In this document: piece after piece, positions 53,398 to 61,369 of the stretch
How positions within the stretch are numbered: the first letter of the stretch is position 1
Layout: every line of letters begins with the position of its first letter
DNA from: Geodermatophilus saharensis
GTDB lineage: Bacteria > Actinomycetota > Actinomycetes > Mycobacteriales > Geodermatophilaceae
Length of the DNA stretch: 64,000 nucleotides
Reading direction: 5' to 3'
Assembly (NCBI RefSeq): GCF_900188205.1
Contig: NZ_FZOH01000013.1
Coordinates: forward strand, 33,696-97,695
The notes under the pieces: model-generated
Databases searched by the model: none
The model's input: the letters and a program-made list of their open reading frames with translations, nothing else
Told to the model about the DNA's origin: nothing
Translations under genes and position numbers: made by a program

Positions 53398-54435
53398 ATG
53401 ACCATGTTCGTCGACGTGCGCAACATGATCCGCTGGACCGCCGAGACCGGCCCCCAGCAGATCATCGACGGGATGTCCCGCTACATCGAGGACGACTTCC
53501 GGCGCTGGGAGTCCTTCGACAAGATCGCCCGCGTGGGCAGCCACACGCCCTTCGGCGTGATCGAGCTGATGCCCACCAGCGACGGCGAGACCTACGCGTT
53601 CAAGTACGTCAACGGGCACCCGAGCAACCCGGCCCGCGGCTTCCAGACCGTCAGCGCCTTCGGCGCCCTGGCCGACGTGTCCAACGGCTACCCGGTGTTC
53701 CTCGCCGAGATGACCCTGCTGACCGCGCTGCGCACCGCCGCGATGTCGTCCATGGTCGCCCGCCACCTCGCCCGGCCCGACTCGCGCCGGCTCGCGCTCA
53801 TCGGCGCCGGCAGCCAGTCGGAGTTCCAGGCGCTGGGCATGCGCGCCGCCCTGGGCGTCGAGCAGGTCTCCGTCTGGGACACCGACCCCGCGGCGATGGA
53901 CAAGCTGGTCCGCAACCTCCAGCCGCTGGGCTTCGACGTGCACGTCGCCCGCTCCGCGCAGGAGGCGGTCCGGGGCGCCGACGTCGTGACCACCTGCACC
54001 GCCGACAAGGCCCGCGCCACCGTGCTGCAGGCGGAGTGGGTGGAGCCGGGCATGCACATCAACGCGATCGGCGGCGACTGCCCCGGCAAGACCGAGCTCG
54101 ACCCGGCGATCCTGCTGCGCGAGGACACCGACGTCTTCGTCGAGTTCCCCCCGCAGACCTGGATCGAGGGCGAGATCCAGAACATGCCGGAGGGCTTCCC
54201 GGTCATCGAGCTGTGGGAGGTCGTGACGGGGCGCCGGGCCGGGCGCACCTCGGCCGAGCAGGTCACCCTGTTCGACTCCGTCGGCTTCGCCATCGAGGAC
54301 CTCTCCGCGCTGCGCTACGTGCGCGACGCGGTGCGGGGCACCGAGTGGGTCGACGACATCGACCTGGTGGCCGAGCCCGAGGACCCCAAGGACCTGTTCG
54401 GGATGGTCGCGGCGTTCACGCCGATCCCCTCGTGA
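53398..54435 (+). CDS. ocd: Ornithine cyclodeaminase
   Basis: A 345-residue ornithine cyclodeaminase/mu-crystallin family enzyme. It has the NAD fold LALIGAGSQSEFQALGM, the substrate-lysine region TYAFKYVNGHPSNP, and NAIGGDCPGKTELD. It converts ornithine to proline with release of ammonia in one step. Start is ATG 53398. Its stop overlaps ctlX (GTGA), and the neighbouring put genes can then burn the proline. Confidence 0.93.
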   Translation: MTMFVDVRNMIRWTAETGPQQIIDGMSRYIEDDFRRWESFDKIARVGSHTPFGVIELMPTSDGETYAFKYVNGHPSNPARGFQTVSAFGALADVSNGYPVFLAEMTLLTALRTAAMSSMVARHLARPDSRRLALIGAGSQSEFQALGMRAALGVEQVSVWDTDPAAMDKLVRNLQPLGFDVHVARSAQEAVRGADVVTTCTADKARATVLQAEWVEPGMHINAIGGDCPGKTELDPAILLREDTDVFVEFPPQTWIEGEIQNMPEGFPVIELWEVVTGRRAGRTSAEQVTLFDSVGFAIEDLSALRYVRDAVRGTEWVDDIDLVAEPEDPKDLFGMVAAFTPIPS

Positions 54436-55424
54436 CGCCGCCGGACCTCTCCGGCCAGGCGCCCGCCGCCGTCGTCCTGGTCCGGCCCCACGCGTTCCAG
54501 CCCAACCCGCAGACGATCGCCGACAACGCCTTCCAGGCGGCCGAGGTCGGTGAGGACCCTGCGGTCCTCGCCCGCCGCGCGCACGACGAGGTCACCGCGC
54601 TCGCCGACGCCCTCACCGGCGTCGGCGTGCGCGTGCACCTGTTCGACGACCCCGAGCCCGACCGGCCCGACAGCGTCTTCCCGAACAACTGGGTGTCCAC
54701 CCACGCCGACGGGCGGGTGGCGCTGTTCCCGATGTACGCGGCCAACCGCCGCCGGGAGCGGCGCGGGGACGTCGTGGAGTTCCTCAAGGCCGCCTACCGC
54801 GTGCACGAGGTGGTCGACCTGTCCGGCCTCGAGCACGACGGCGTCTTCCTCGAGGGCACCGGCGCGATGGTGCTCGACCACGTGCTGCGGGTGGCCTACG
54901 TCGCCCGCTCGCGGCGGGTGGACCCGGTCGCGCTGGAGCGCTTCTGCCGCGTCTTCGGCTACCAGCCGGTGGTGTTCGACGCCCTGGACGCCGCCGGGCG
55001 CCCGATCTACCACACCAACGTGATGATGAGCGTGGCCGGCGAGTACGCCCTGGTGGCCCTGGAGCTGCTGCCCTCGGCCGCCGAGCGCGAGCAGCTGCGT
55101 GCGCGGCTGGAAGCCGGCGGGCGCACCGTCGTGCCGCTGACCGCCGCGCAGATCGGCGAGTTCGCCGGCAACGCCATCGAGGTGCAGGGCAGCGACGGGC
55201 CGGTGCTGGCGCTCTCGGCCCGTGCGGCGGCGAGCCTCGACGCCGACCAGCGCCGGGTGATCGAGCGGTCGGCGCGGCTGCTGCCGGTGGCGGTGCCCAC
55301 CGTCGAGCTGGCCGGCGGGTCGGTGCGCTGCATGATCGCCGGCGTGCACCTCGAGCCGCGGGTGGCTGCCGCTCCGGCCCCGGCGTCCCCGGTCGCCGAC
55401 GGCGCCGAGCCCGTCCTCGCGTAG
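54432..55424 (+). CDS. ctlX: Citrulline/arginine hydrolase CtlX-like (amidinotransferase fold)
   Basis: A 330-residue guanidino-modifying enzyme of the amidinotransferase/arginine deiminase-like fold, matching the CtlX family (citrulline utilisation). Key features are FPNNWVSTH, LEGTGAMVLDH, YHTNVMMSV with the catalytic His, and the C-terminal nucleophile Cys in SVRCMIAG. Ornithine would be a product of such a reaction, used by the overlapping ocd gene. Name by homology; substrate not proven. Confidence 0.85.
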   Translation: MTPPDLSGQAPAAVVLVRPHAFQPNPQTIADNAFQAAEVGEDPAVLARRAHDEVTALADALTGVGVRVHLFDDPEPDRPDSVFPNNWVSTHADGRVALFPMYAANRRRERRGDVVEFLKAAYRVHEVVDLSGLEHDGVFLEGTGAMVLDHVLRVAYVARSRRVDPVALERFCRVFGYQPVVFDALDAAGRPIYHTNVMMSVAGEYALVALELLPSAAEREQLRARLEAGGRTVVPLTAAQIGEFAGNAIEVQGSDGPVLALSARAAASLDADQRRVIERSARLLPVAVPTVELAGGSVRCMIAGVHLEPRVAAAPAPASPVADGAEPVLA

Positions 55425-55440
55425 GACCCGCGCCGCCGGC

Positions 55441-55788
55441 TCAGCCGGCGACGCGGTCGGCCGCGGCGCGCAGCGAGCGCAGCAGCAGGATCTCCTCCGC
55501 CGAGCGGCGCAGCCACGCGCGCAGCGCGGCGGGGTCGTCGCGGGCGGCGTCGCGGACGGTGCCCAGGTGCAGCTGCCGGGTGTTGGCCTGCGCCCGCTGG
55601 GCCGGCGGCAGGGCCCGGGCCTCGCTGCGGGCGACCGCGGTGAGCGCGGCGCCGACGTAGACGAGGGCGCGCACCTCGTCGACGTCGGCGAGGACGGCGT
55701 CGGCACCGGGTCCGTCACCGGCCTCGAGCCGGCTCAGCAGCAGGTCGGCGCGCTCGCGGCCCAGGGCGGTCGGGTCGGGGGAGGTCAC
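55441..55788 (-). CDS. Hypothetical helical protein
   Basis: A 115-residue predominantly helical protein, Ala/Arg/Leu-rich (RERADLLLSRLEAGDGPGADAVLAD, AEEILLLRSLRAAADRVAG). No family is recognised. The proposed GTG 55788 has a GGAGGG only 1-2 nt away, so the start is uncertain. It converges on ctlX with a 16-nt gap. Confidence 0.55.
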   Translation of the reverse strand: MTSPDPTALGRERADLLLSRLEAGDGPGADAVLADVDEVRALVYVGAALTAVARSEARALPPAQRAQANTRQLHLGTVRDAARDDPAALRAWLRRSAEEILLLRSLRAAADRVAG

Positions 55789-55800
55789 CCCTCCACTGTG

Positions 55801-55830
55801 CCCGCCTCCCGGCCGGAGCCGGGAGGCGGG
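55801..55830 (-). terminator. Hairpin downstream of the ABC permease
   Basis: CCCGCCTCCCGGC-cgga-GCCGGGAGGCGGG is a perfect 13-bp stem with a 4-nt loop. It lies just past repeat copy F on the permease transcript and 12 nt before the start of the small hypothetical gene. Confidence 0.75.
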
Positions 55831-55841
55831 CAGGTGAGCTG

Positions 55842-55906
55842 CTGGAACGGCCCCCTCGCAGGGGCCCACGCCGAGCGTGCGAGGCGTGGGGGGTGAGGGG
55901 GTCCTT
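55842..55906 (-). repeat. Dispersed palindromic repeat, copy F
   Basis: AAGGACCCCCTC... begins on the base after the permease stop codon TAG (minus strand) and ends GGCCGTTCCAG. The inner 8-bp stem CCCACGCC...GGCGTGGG is perfect and the outer arms GGACCCCCTC/GAGGGGGCC are nearly so; it is the best-preserved copy. Confidence 0.8.
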
Positions 55907-56725
55907 CTAGGCGTCGCGGCGGGTGAAGACCACCGCGGCGACGGCGAGCAGCACGGCGACCTCGGCGGCGAACACGGCGAACCCGGTCCACGGCTCGAGC
56001 AGCACCGGGTTGAACGTCTCCGGCGCCGCGATCCGCGAGCCGGCGTTGCCCGGCATGAGCTTGGTCAGCCACTCGCCGAGCGCGCCGGGCAGCAGCATCA
56101 CCAGGTTGCCGACGAGGAACACCAGCGCCAGCACCACCGACACGACGGCGGCGGTCGAGCGCAGCAGCAACCCGGCGGCCATGGCGAACAGCCCGAGCCC
56201 GGCCATGTAGAGGCCGCTGCCCAGCAGCGAGCGCACCATCCCGTCGTCGCCGAGGCCGATGCCGATGCCCTCCGCGGACAGGAACGCGTTGCCGCCGAGC
56301 CAGCCGAGGAACGCCGTGACGACGCCGGCGACGAACAGCGTGGCGGTGAGCACCAGCGCCTTGGCCGCCAGCACCGTGCCGCGGCGGGGGGTGGCGGCCA
56401 ACGTCGCGCGGATCATCCCGGTGCCGTACTCGCTGGTCACCGTGAGCGCGCCGAGGACCACCGCGGTCACCTGCGCGAAGACCAGCCCCCAGGTGATGAA
56501 CGCGCCGACCGGCTCGCCGGTCTGCCCGTCGGCGAGGTCGCGGGCGACCAGCGCGCACACCAGCGTGGTGAGCCCGGCGCCGAGCGCGACCATCGCGGCC
56601 ACCGACCACCCGGTGGAGCGCACCGACCACAGCTTGATCCACTCGGCGCGGACGGCGCGGGACAGCCCGGCGCCGCCGGAGGGTGCGGCCGCGGCGCGGG
56701 GCGGGGTCAGGACGGGAGCGGTCAC
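55907..56725 (-). CDS. ABC transporter permease (ABC-2 type)
   Basis: A 272-residue six-helix permease. VRAEWIKLWSVRSTGWSV at the N-terminus is typical of ABC-2 subunits that pair with a DrrA-like ATPase, and SEYGTGMIRATLAATPRRG is the conserved cytoplasmic loop. It probably exports a lipid, antibiotic or peptide. The GTG start overlaps the ATPase stop. Confidence 0.9.
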   Translation of the reverse strand: MTAPVLTPPRAAAAPSGGAGLSRAVRAEWIKLWSVRSTGWSVAAMVALGAGLTTLVCALVARDLADGQTGEPVGAFITWGLVFAQVTAVVLGALTVTSEYGTGMIRATLAATPRRGTVLAAKALVLTATLFVAGVVTAFLGWLGGNAFLSAEGIGIGLGDDGMVRSLLGSGLYMAGLGLFAMAAGLLLRSTAAVVSVVLALVFLVGNLVMLLPGALGEWLTKLMPGNAGSRIAAPETFNPVLLEPWTGFAVFAAEVAVLLAVAAVVFTRRDA

Positions 56726-57642
56726 CGGGTCACCTCGGCGGGGCGGGCGGCGGCGTACTCGACGCTGCCGGCGGTCAGGGTCATGAAGGCCTCCTCCAGC
56801 GAGGAGGTGACGAGGCCGAGCTCGTGCAGGACGACGCCGGCGCCGGCGGCGAGCTCGCCGGTGGTGACGGTGTCGGCGCCCTGCACCCGCAGCTCGTCGC
56901 CGTCGCAGGTGACGTCGGCGCCGGAGCGGCGGAGCAGCTCGGCCAGCTGCGCCGGCTGGGGGGTGCGCACCGTGACGAAGGAGGCGGCGTGCTCGGCGAT
57001 GAACTCGGCGGTGGAGCAGTCGGCCAGCACCCGGCCGCGGCCGATGACGACGAGGTGGTCGGCGGTCAGCGCCATCTCGGCCATGAGGTGGCTGGAGACG
57101 AGCACCGTGCGTCCCTCGGCCGCGAGGTCGCGGGCCAGGGTGCGCACCCAGCGGATGCCCTCGGGGTCCAGGCCGTTGACCGGCTCGTCGAGGACGACCA
57201 CGGGCGGGTCGCCGAGCAGGGCGGCGGCGATGCCCAGCCGCTGGCCCATGCCGAGGGAGAACCGGCCCACCCGCTGGTCGGCGACCGCCTCCAGCCCGAC
57301 CAGGCCGAGCACCTCCTCGACCCGGGCGCGGGGGATGGCGTTGCTGGCGGCCATCCAGCGCAGGTGGGCCCGGGCGGTGCGGCCCGGGTGCAGGGCGCGG
57401 GCCTCCAGCAGGGCGCCGACGGCGCGCAGCGGGGCGGGGGAGTCGGCGTAGCGGGCGCCGTCGACGGTGACCGTGCCGGAGGTGGGCCGGTCCAGGCCGA
57501 TGACCATCCGCATCGTCGTGGACTTGCCGGCGCCGTTGGGGCCGAGGAAGCCGGTCACCCGGCCGGGCCGGACGGTGAAGGAGACGGAGTCGACGGCGAG
57601 CCGCTCGCCGTAGCGCTTGGTCAGCCGGCTGGCGACGATCAC
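56722..57642 (-). CDS. ABC transporter ATP-binding protein (DrrA/ABC-2 type)
   Basis: A 306-residue ATPase. Walker A is FLGPNGAGKSTTMRMV, the signature is FSLGMGQRLGIAAALLGDP, Walker B is PPVVVLDEPVNGLDP and the switch His is in SSHLMAEM. A C-terminal domain of about 90 residues is the usual DrrA extension. It powers the permease encoded immediately downstream. Confidence 0.93.
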   Translation of the reverse strand: MIVASRLTKRYGERLAVDSVSFTVRPGRVTGFLGPNGAGKSTTMRMVIGLDRPTSGTVTVDGARYADSPAPLRAVGALLEARALHPGRTARAHLRWMAASNAIPRARVEEVLGLVGLEAVADQRVGRFSLGMGQRLGIAAALLGDPPVVVLDEPVNGLDPEGIRWVRTLARDLAAEGRTVLVSSHLMAEMALTADHLVVIGRGRVLADCSTAEFIAEHAASFVTVRTPQPAQLAELLRRSGADVTCDGDELRVQGADTVTTGELAAGAGVVLHELGLVTSSLEEAFMTLTAGSVEYAAARPAEVTR

Positions 57643-57783
57643 GGGGTCACCGCCGGGGTGGGGAGGCCGAGGAGGTCATGGACGGGAACGCTCCCGCTCC
57701 GGGGCCGCCCGGCACATCCGGGCCTTCCCCCGACCCGACCCTGATCCGCCCCCGACGGCGCGGTGGGGGGCGACCCCGGGAGG

Positions 57784-58875
57784 TCAGGCGGTGCGGGCCA
57801 GGTCGCCGGTGGCGTCGTCGGCGGCCAGCAACCGGCGCAGGGTGACCGCCGCGCTCCGCCCGGCCCGGTTGGCGCCGATCGTGCTCGCGCTCGGCCCGTA
57901 GCCGACCAGCTGCAGGCGCGGCTCGTCGACGGCGGAGGTGCCCTCGACCGGGATGACGCCGTCGCGGGTGCGCAGCCGCAGCGGGGCGAGGTGGCCGACC
58001 GCGGCGCGGAACCCGGTGGCCCAGAGGACCACGTCGGCGGGCACGAAGCGGCCGTCGTCCCAGGCCACCCCGTCGGGCGTGAGGCGGTCGAACACCGGCA
58101 GGCGGGTGAGGACGCCGTCGTCCAGGCCGCGGCGCACCCACGGGGTGACCACCAGCCCGGTCACCCCGACGACGCTGCCGGGCATCCGGCCGGCACGGAC
58201 GGCCTCGGCCACCCGCGCCACCGCCGCGCGGCCCTGCTCCTCGCCGAAGGGGCCCTCGCGCCAGACCGGGGGACGGCGGGTCACCCAGGTGGTGCGGGCG
58301 ACCGGGGCGATCTCCCCGAGCAGCTGCACCGCCGACGCGCCGCCGCCGACCACCACCACCGACCGCCCGGCGAACTCCGCGGCGCCCCGGTAGTCGGCGG
58401 TGTGCAGCTGGCGACCGCGGAAGGTCTCCCGGCCCGGGTAGTACGGGACGAACGGGCGGGTCCAGGTGCCGGTGGCGTTGACGACGCCGCGGGCGCGCCA
58501 CACGCCGGCGTCGGACCCGACGAGGAACCGCCCGTCGCCGCTGCGGCGCACCGCGGACACCCGCACCGGCCGCTGCACGGGCAGGGCGAAGCGCCGCTCG
58601 TACTCGGCGAAGTAGGCCGGCACCGCCTCGGCGGCGGGCAGGTCGTCGGAGGCCGGCGCGAACGGCAGCCCGGGCAGCTCGTGGACGCGGTGGGTGGTGG
58701 CCAGCGTCAGCGAGGACCAGCGGTGCTGCCAGGCCCCGCCCGGTGCGGCGTCGCCGTCGAGGACGACGACGCCGCTGCCGGGCGCAAACCCCTGGCGGCC
58801 CAGGTGGTACGCGGCGGACAGGCCGGCCTGGCCCGCGCCGACCACCACGACGTCGACGTCCCGCGGGCTGCTCAC
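57784..58875 (-). CDS. FAD-dependent NAD(P)-binding oxidoreductase
   Basis: A 363-residue flavin monooxygenase-like protein. The N-terminal FAD motif VVVVGAGQAGLSAAYHLGRQG and the second nucleotide motif VVVVGGGASAVQLLGEIA are intact, and FVPYYPGRETFRGRQLHTADY resembles flavin-containing monooxygenases. Active against amines, sulfur compounds or trimethylamine-type substrates is typical; the real substrate is unknown. The start is GTG 58875. Confidence 0.87.
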   Translation of the reverse strand: MSSPRDVDVVVVGAGQAGLSAAYHLGRQGFAPGSGVVVLDGDAAPGGAWQHRWSSLTLATTHRVHELPGLPFAPASDDLPAAEAVPAYFAEYERRFALPVQRPVRVSAVRRSGDGRFLVGSDAGVWRARGVVNATGTWTRPFVPYYPGRETFRGRQLHTADYRGAAEFAGRSVVVVGGGASAVQLLGEIAPVARTTWVTRRPPVWREGPFGEEQGRAAVARVAEAVRAGRMPGSVVGVTGLVVTPWVRRGLDDGVLTRLPVFDRLTPDGVAWDDGRFVPADVVLWATGFRAAVGHLAPLRLRTRDGVIPVEGTSAVDEPRLQLVGYGPSASTIGANRAGRSAAVTLRRLLAADDATGDLARTA

Positions 58876-58902
58876 ACCCGCGCAACGCCGGCCGGTCGGC
58901 CG

Positions 58903-59244
58903 CTATGCCGGGGTCAGCCGCCCGAGCTCCGTGCCGGTCAGCGTCACCGCCGCGGGGTCGTACCCGAACCGGACGACGACGGCGCCCGGGCGGGCCTCCA
59001 CCAGCCAGGCCGTGCGCGGCCCGCCGCCGTCGGCCGGGCGGTACTCCCAGCGCCCGGCCAGCAGCGCCAGGCCTCGGCTGCGCAGGAAGGACAGCGCCTC
59101 CTCGCGGGTGGGGAAGGTCCGCAGCGGCGTGCCGGGGACGGCGTGCGCCAGCCACCCGCCGTCGCACGGCGCGGCGGTCAGGTGGCCGACGAGCTCGCCG
59201 TCCTCCGGACGGTGCACCGGCTCGAGCACGGGGGGAGTGGTCAT
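58903..59244 (-). CDS. Hypothetical protein
   Basis: A 113-residue protein (GHLTAAPCDGGWLAHAVPG, TREEALSFLRSRGLALLAG, AWLVEARPGAVVVRFGYD), apparently a small alpha/beta domain of unknown function. Two in-frame ATGs exist (59253 and 59244); a GGAGG overlaps the first. It follows the NmrA-like gene on the minus strand by 22 nt. Confidence 0.6.
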   Translation of the reverse strand: MTTPPVLEPVHRPEDGELVGHLTAAPCDGGWLAHAVPGTPLRTFPTREEALSFLRSRGLALLAGRWEYRPADGGGPRTAWLVEARPGAVVVRFGYDPAAVTLTGTELGRLTPA

Positions 59245-59266
59245 GTCCTCCATGCTGGGGACGGGC

Positions 59267-60127
59267 TCAACCGGTTTCCGGCCGCCAGGCGTCGGCGTGC
59301 TCCTCGACGAACCGCCGCAGGGTCGTGGGCTCGCGCCCGAGCAGGCGGGCGAGGTCGTCGGTGGTGCGCGCGGCCAGGCCCAGCCGGGTGGTGGTGAACA
59401 GCAGGGTCATGACCAGGACCAGCCCCGCGGGTGTGCCCTCGCGCCGCTTCTCGCGGGCGAAGGCGACCACCCCGGGGTGCGGGTAGACCACCGGGCGGCC
59501 CAGCACCGCCGATAGGGTGGCCGCGATCTCGGCGAAGGTCGGCGCCTCGGGAGCGGTCAGCTCGTAGGCGCGGCCCTCGTGCCCCGGCTCGGTCAGCGCC
59601 CTGGCGGCCACCTCGGCGAGGTCGCGGACGTCGACGTGCGCGGTGCGCCCGTTGCCCGCCGGCACCGAGATCCGCGACCGGTCGCGGATCTCCTCGCGGT
59701 GCACGGTGAGCAGGTTCTGGTAGAAGTTCGCCGGCCGCAGGTGGGTCCACGCCAGGCCGGTGGCCTCCACCCGCTTCTCCAGCGCCCGGTGCGGCAGCAG
59801 CGGGTTGCGCCCGGCGGCCTGCACCGACAGCAGGACCACCCGCCGCACCCCGGCGGCGACGACCGCGTCGAGGAAGGGCTGCAGGCGCTCGGTCCGGGCG
59901 ACCTCGGGCGGGCGCAGCAGGAACAGCGCCTCGACGCCGTCGAGCGCGGCCGGCCAGCTCGCGGCGTCCTCGAGGTCGAGCCGGACGGCGGGCACCCCGG
60001 GCGGGAGCCCGGCGGACGCCCGCCCGGGGTCGCGGGCGCCGGCGCGGACGTCGACGCCGGGCGCGGCCAGCCGGCGGACGACCTCGCTGCCGACCGTGCC
60101 GGTGGCGCCGGCGACGAGGACGCTCAC
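59267..60127 (-). CDS. NmrA/NAD(P)H-binding family protein
   Basis: A 286-residue atypical SDR: VLVAGATGTVGSEVVRRL binds NAD(P), and TGLAWTHLRPANFYQNLL plus the long C-terminal substrate part are as in azoreductase/quinone-sensing NmrA-like proteins. Catalytic or redox-sensing; unknown. GTG 60127 overlaps the stop of the preceding gene (GTGA). Confidence 0.85.
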   Translation of the reverse strand: MSVLVAGATGTVGSEVVRRLAAPGVDVRAGARDPGRASAGLPPGVPAVRLDLEDAASWPAALDGVEALFLLRPPEVARTERLQPFLDAVVAAGVRRVVLLSVQAAGRNPLLPHRALEKRVEATGLAWTHLRPANFYQNLLTVHREEIRDRSRISVPAGNGRTAHVDVRDLAEVAARALTEPGHEGRAYELTAPEAPTFAEIAATLSAVLGRPVVYPHPGVVAFAREKRREGTPAGLVLVMTLLFTTTRLGLAARTTDDLARLLGREPTTLRRFVEEHADAWRPETG

Positions 60128-60753
60128 GCGTCGGCCGCCACGACGAACGGCGCCGCCGACAGCCACTCGCGTCCCTCGGCGAGCTCGACCATGGCCAGGG
60201 CGACGTCGGCCTTGGCCACCGGTGCCGCGCGCAGCCCGGGCGCCTCGGAGGTCAGGCGGTAGCGGCCGGTACCGGGCCGGTCGGTGAGGCGTGGCGGGCG
60301 CACCTGCGTCCACTCCAGCCGGGAGCCGGCGAGGACCTCGTACTCGCCCTCCTTGTCCTCCACCAGGTCGCGGGCCAGCCGGTGGGTGAGGCCGGAGACG
60401 AACCGGGCGCCGCGGCCCTTGCGGTCACCGGGCAGGTCGGCCCCGGCGCCGGAGACGCCGACGAACCGGCGCGCCCCGGCCGCGTCCATGGCGGCCACCA
60501 GCCCGGGCAGCACCGCGCGGCCGACGTCCCCGCCCGAGCCCCTGGTGACGCCGACGCACCACAGGACGGCGTCGGCGCCCTCGACCGCCTTCGCCACCAG
60601 GGCGGCGTCGCGCACGTCCCCCGGGCGCTCGGTCACGCCCGCGTGCCCTGCCGCGGTGCGCGCCACCGCCACCACCGCGTGCCCGCGCTCGGCCGCCAGC
60701 CGCACCGCGTGCCGGCCCACGCCGCCGGCGGCCCCGAACACCACCAGGTCCAC
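60124..60753 (-). CDS. NAD(P)H-binding short SDR
   Basis: A 209-residue atypical SDR (VVFGAAGGVGRHAVRLA for NAD(P), SGAGADLPGDRKGRG). It has the TMR/NmrA type lacking the Tyr-x3-Lys. It is divergent from a MarR regulator across two 13-bp operators and is the first gene of a two-gene operon with the NmrA-like gene, so it is probably MarR-controlled. Confidence 0.82.
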   Translation of the reverse strand: MDLVVFGAAGGVGRHAVRLAAERGHAVVAVARTAAGHAGVTERPGDVRDAALVAKAVEGADAVLWCVGVTRGSGGDVGRAVLPGLVAAMDAAGARRFVGVSGAGADLPGDRKGRGARFVSGLTHRLARDLVEDKEGEYEVLAGSRLEWTQVRPPRLTDRPGTGRYRLTSEAPGLRAAPVAKADVALAMVELAEGREWLSAAPFVVAADA

Positions 60754-60768
60754 GTCCGTCTCCCTCCG

Positions 60769-60804
60769 TCAGGTGTCCTGACACGATGGTGTCAGGTAGC
60801 CTGA
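60769..60804. promoter_or_regulatory. Tandem operators of the MarR regulator
   Basis: Two copies of TCAGGNNNCCTGA, at 60769-60781 (TGT centre) and 60792-60804 (TAG centre), lie 23 bp apart, about two turns of DNA. They lie between the divergent SDR and MarR genes. Confidence 0.8.
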
Positions 60805-60809
60805 CGGCC

Positions 60810-61283
60810 GTGCAACGCCGGGAGGAGCTGCCGCTGGCCCACCTGCTGCTGCAGGCCGGCCGGGCGTTCGACGCCGCGCTGCGGGAGGAGCTGGCCGCCC
60901 GCGGGTGGCCGCGGCTGAGCGCCGCGCAGTCGCTGGTCTTCGCCTACCTCGACCGGCAGGGCACCGCGCCGGCGGAGCTGGCGCGGCGGCTGGGCACCAC
61001 CCGGCAGGCCCAGCAGGACCTGGTGGCCGGCCTGGTGCGCCTCGGGCTGGTGGAGACGGTGACCGACCCCGCCCGGCGGCGCGGCCGGCTGGTGCGGCTG
61101 ACCGGCAGCGGGCGCGCCCTCGCCGCCGACGCCGGCGGCGTGCTGGCCGGCATGGAGGAGGAGCTCGGCGAGCGGGTGCCCGCGCTGCGGCGGCTGCTCG
61201 CCGAGGTCACCGGCGTGGCCGGCAGGTGGCGGCGGGCCGCCGACGGCGAGGCTCCCGGCGGCCTGGGCGCGACGGCCGACTGA
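60810..61283 (+). CDS. MarR-family transcriptional regulator
   Basis: A 157-residue MarR-type winged-helix repressor (SAAQSLVFAYLDRQGTAPAEL, ARRLGTTRQAQQDLVAGLVRLGLVE, then RLTGSGRALAADAGG). GTG 60810 is chosen because the earlier ATG 60786 would put an operator inside the coding region. Two clean operators lie directly upstream, so it should repress itself and the divergent SDR operon. Confidence 0.9.
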   Translation: MQRREELPLAHLLLQAGRAFDAALREELAARGWPRLSAAQSLVFAYLDRQGTAPAELARRLGTTRQAQQDLVAGLVRLGLVETVTDPARRRGRLVRLTGSGRALAADAGGVLAGMEEELGERVPALRRLLAEVTGVAGRWRRAADGEAPGGLGATAD

Positions 61284-61369
61284 CGCCGCCCGGTTTCCGG
61301 CGCGGGGGCGCCGGGCACGGCGGGAGGACCGGCGGTCGGCGCCGGTCCCCGTCGAGCCAGGGAGGTCGC

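Noticed and set aside
60786..60809. ATG 60786 as the start of the MarR gene
   Set aside because: It would place the second operator inside the coding region and has no ribosome site; GTG 60810 fits better.
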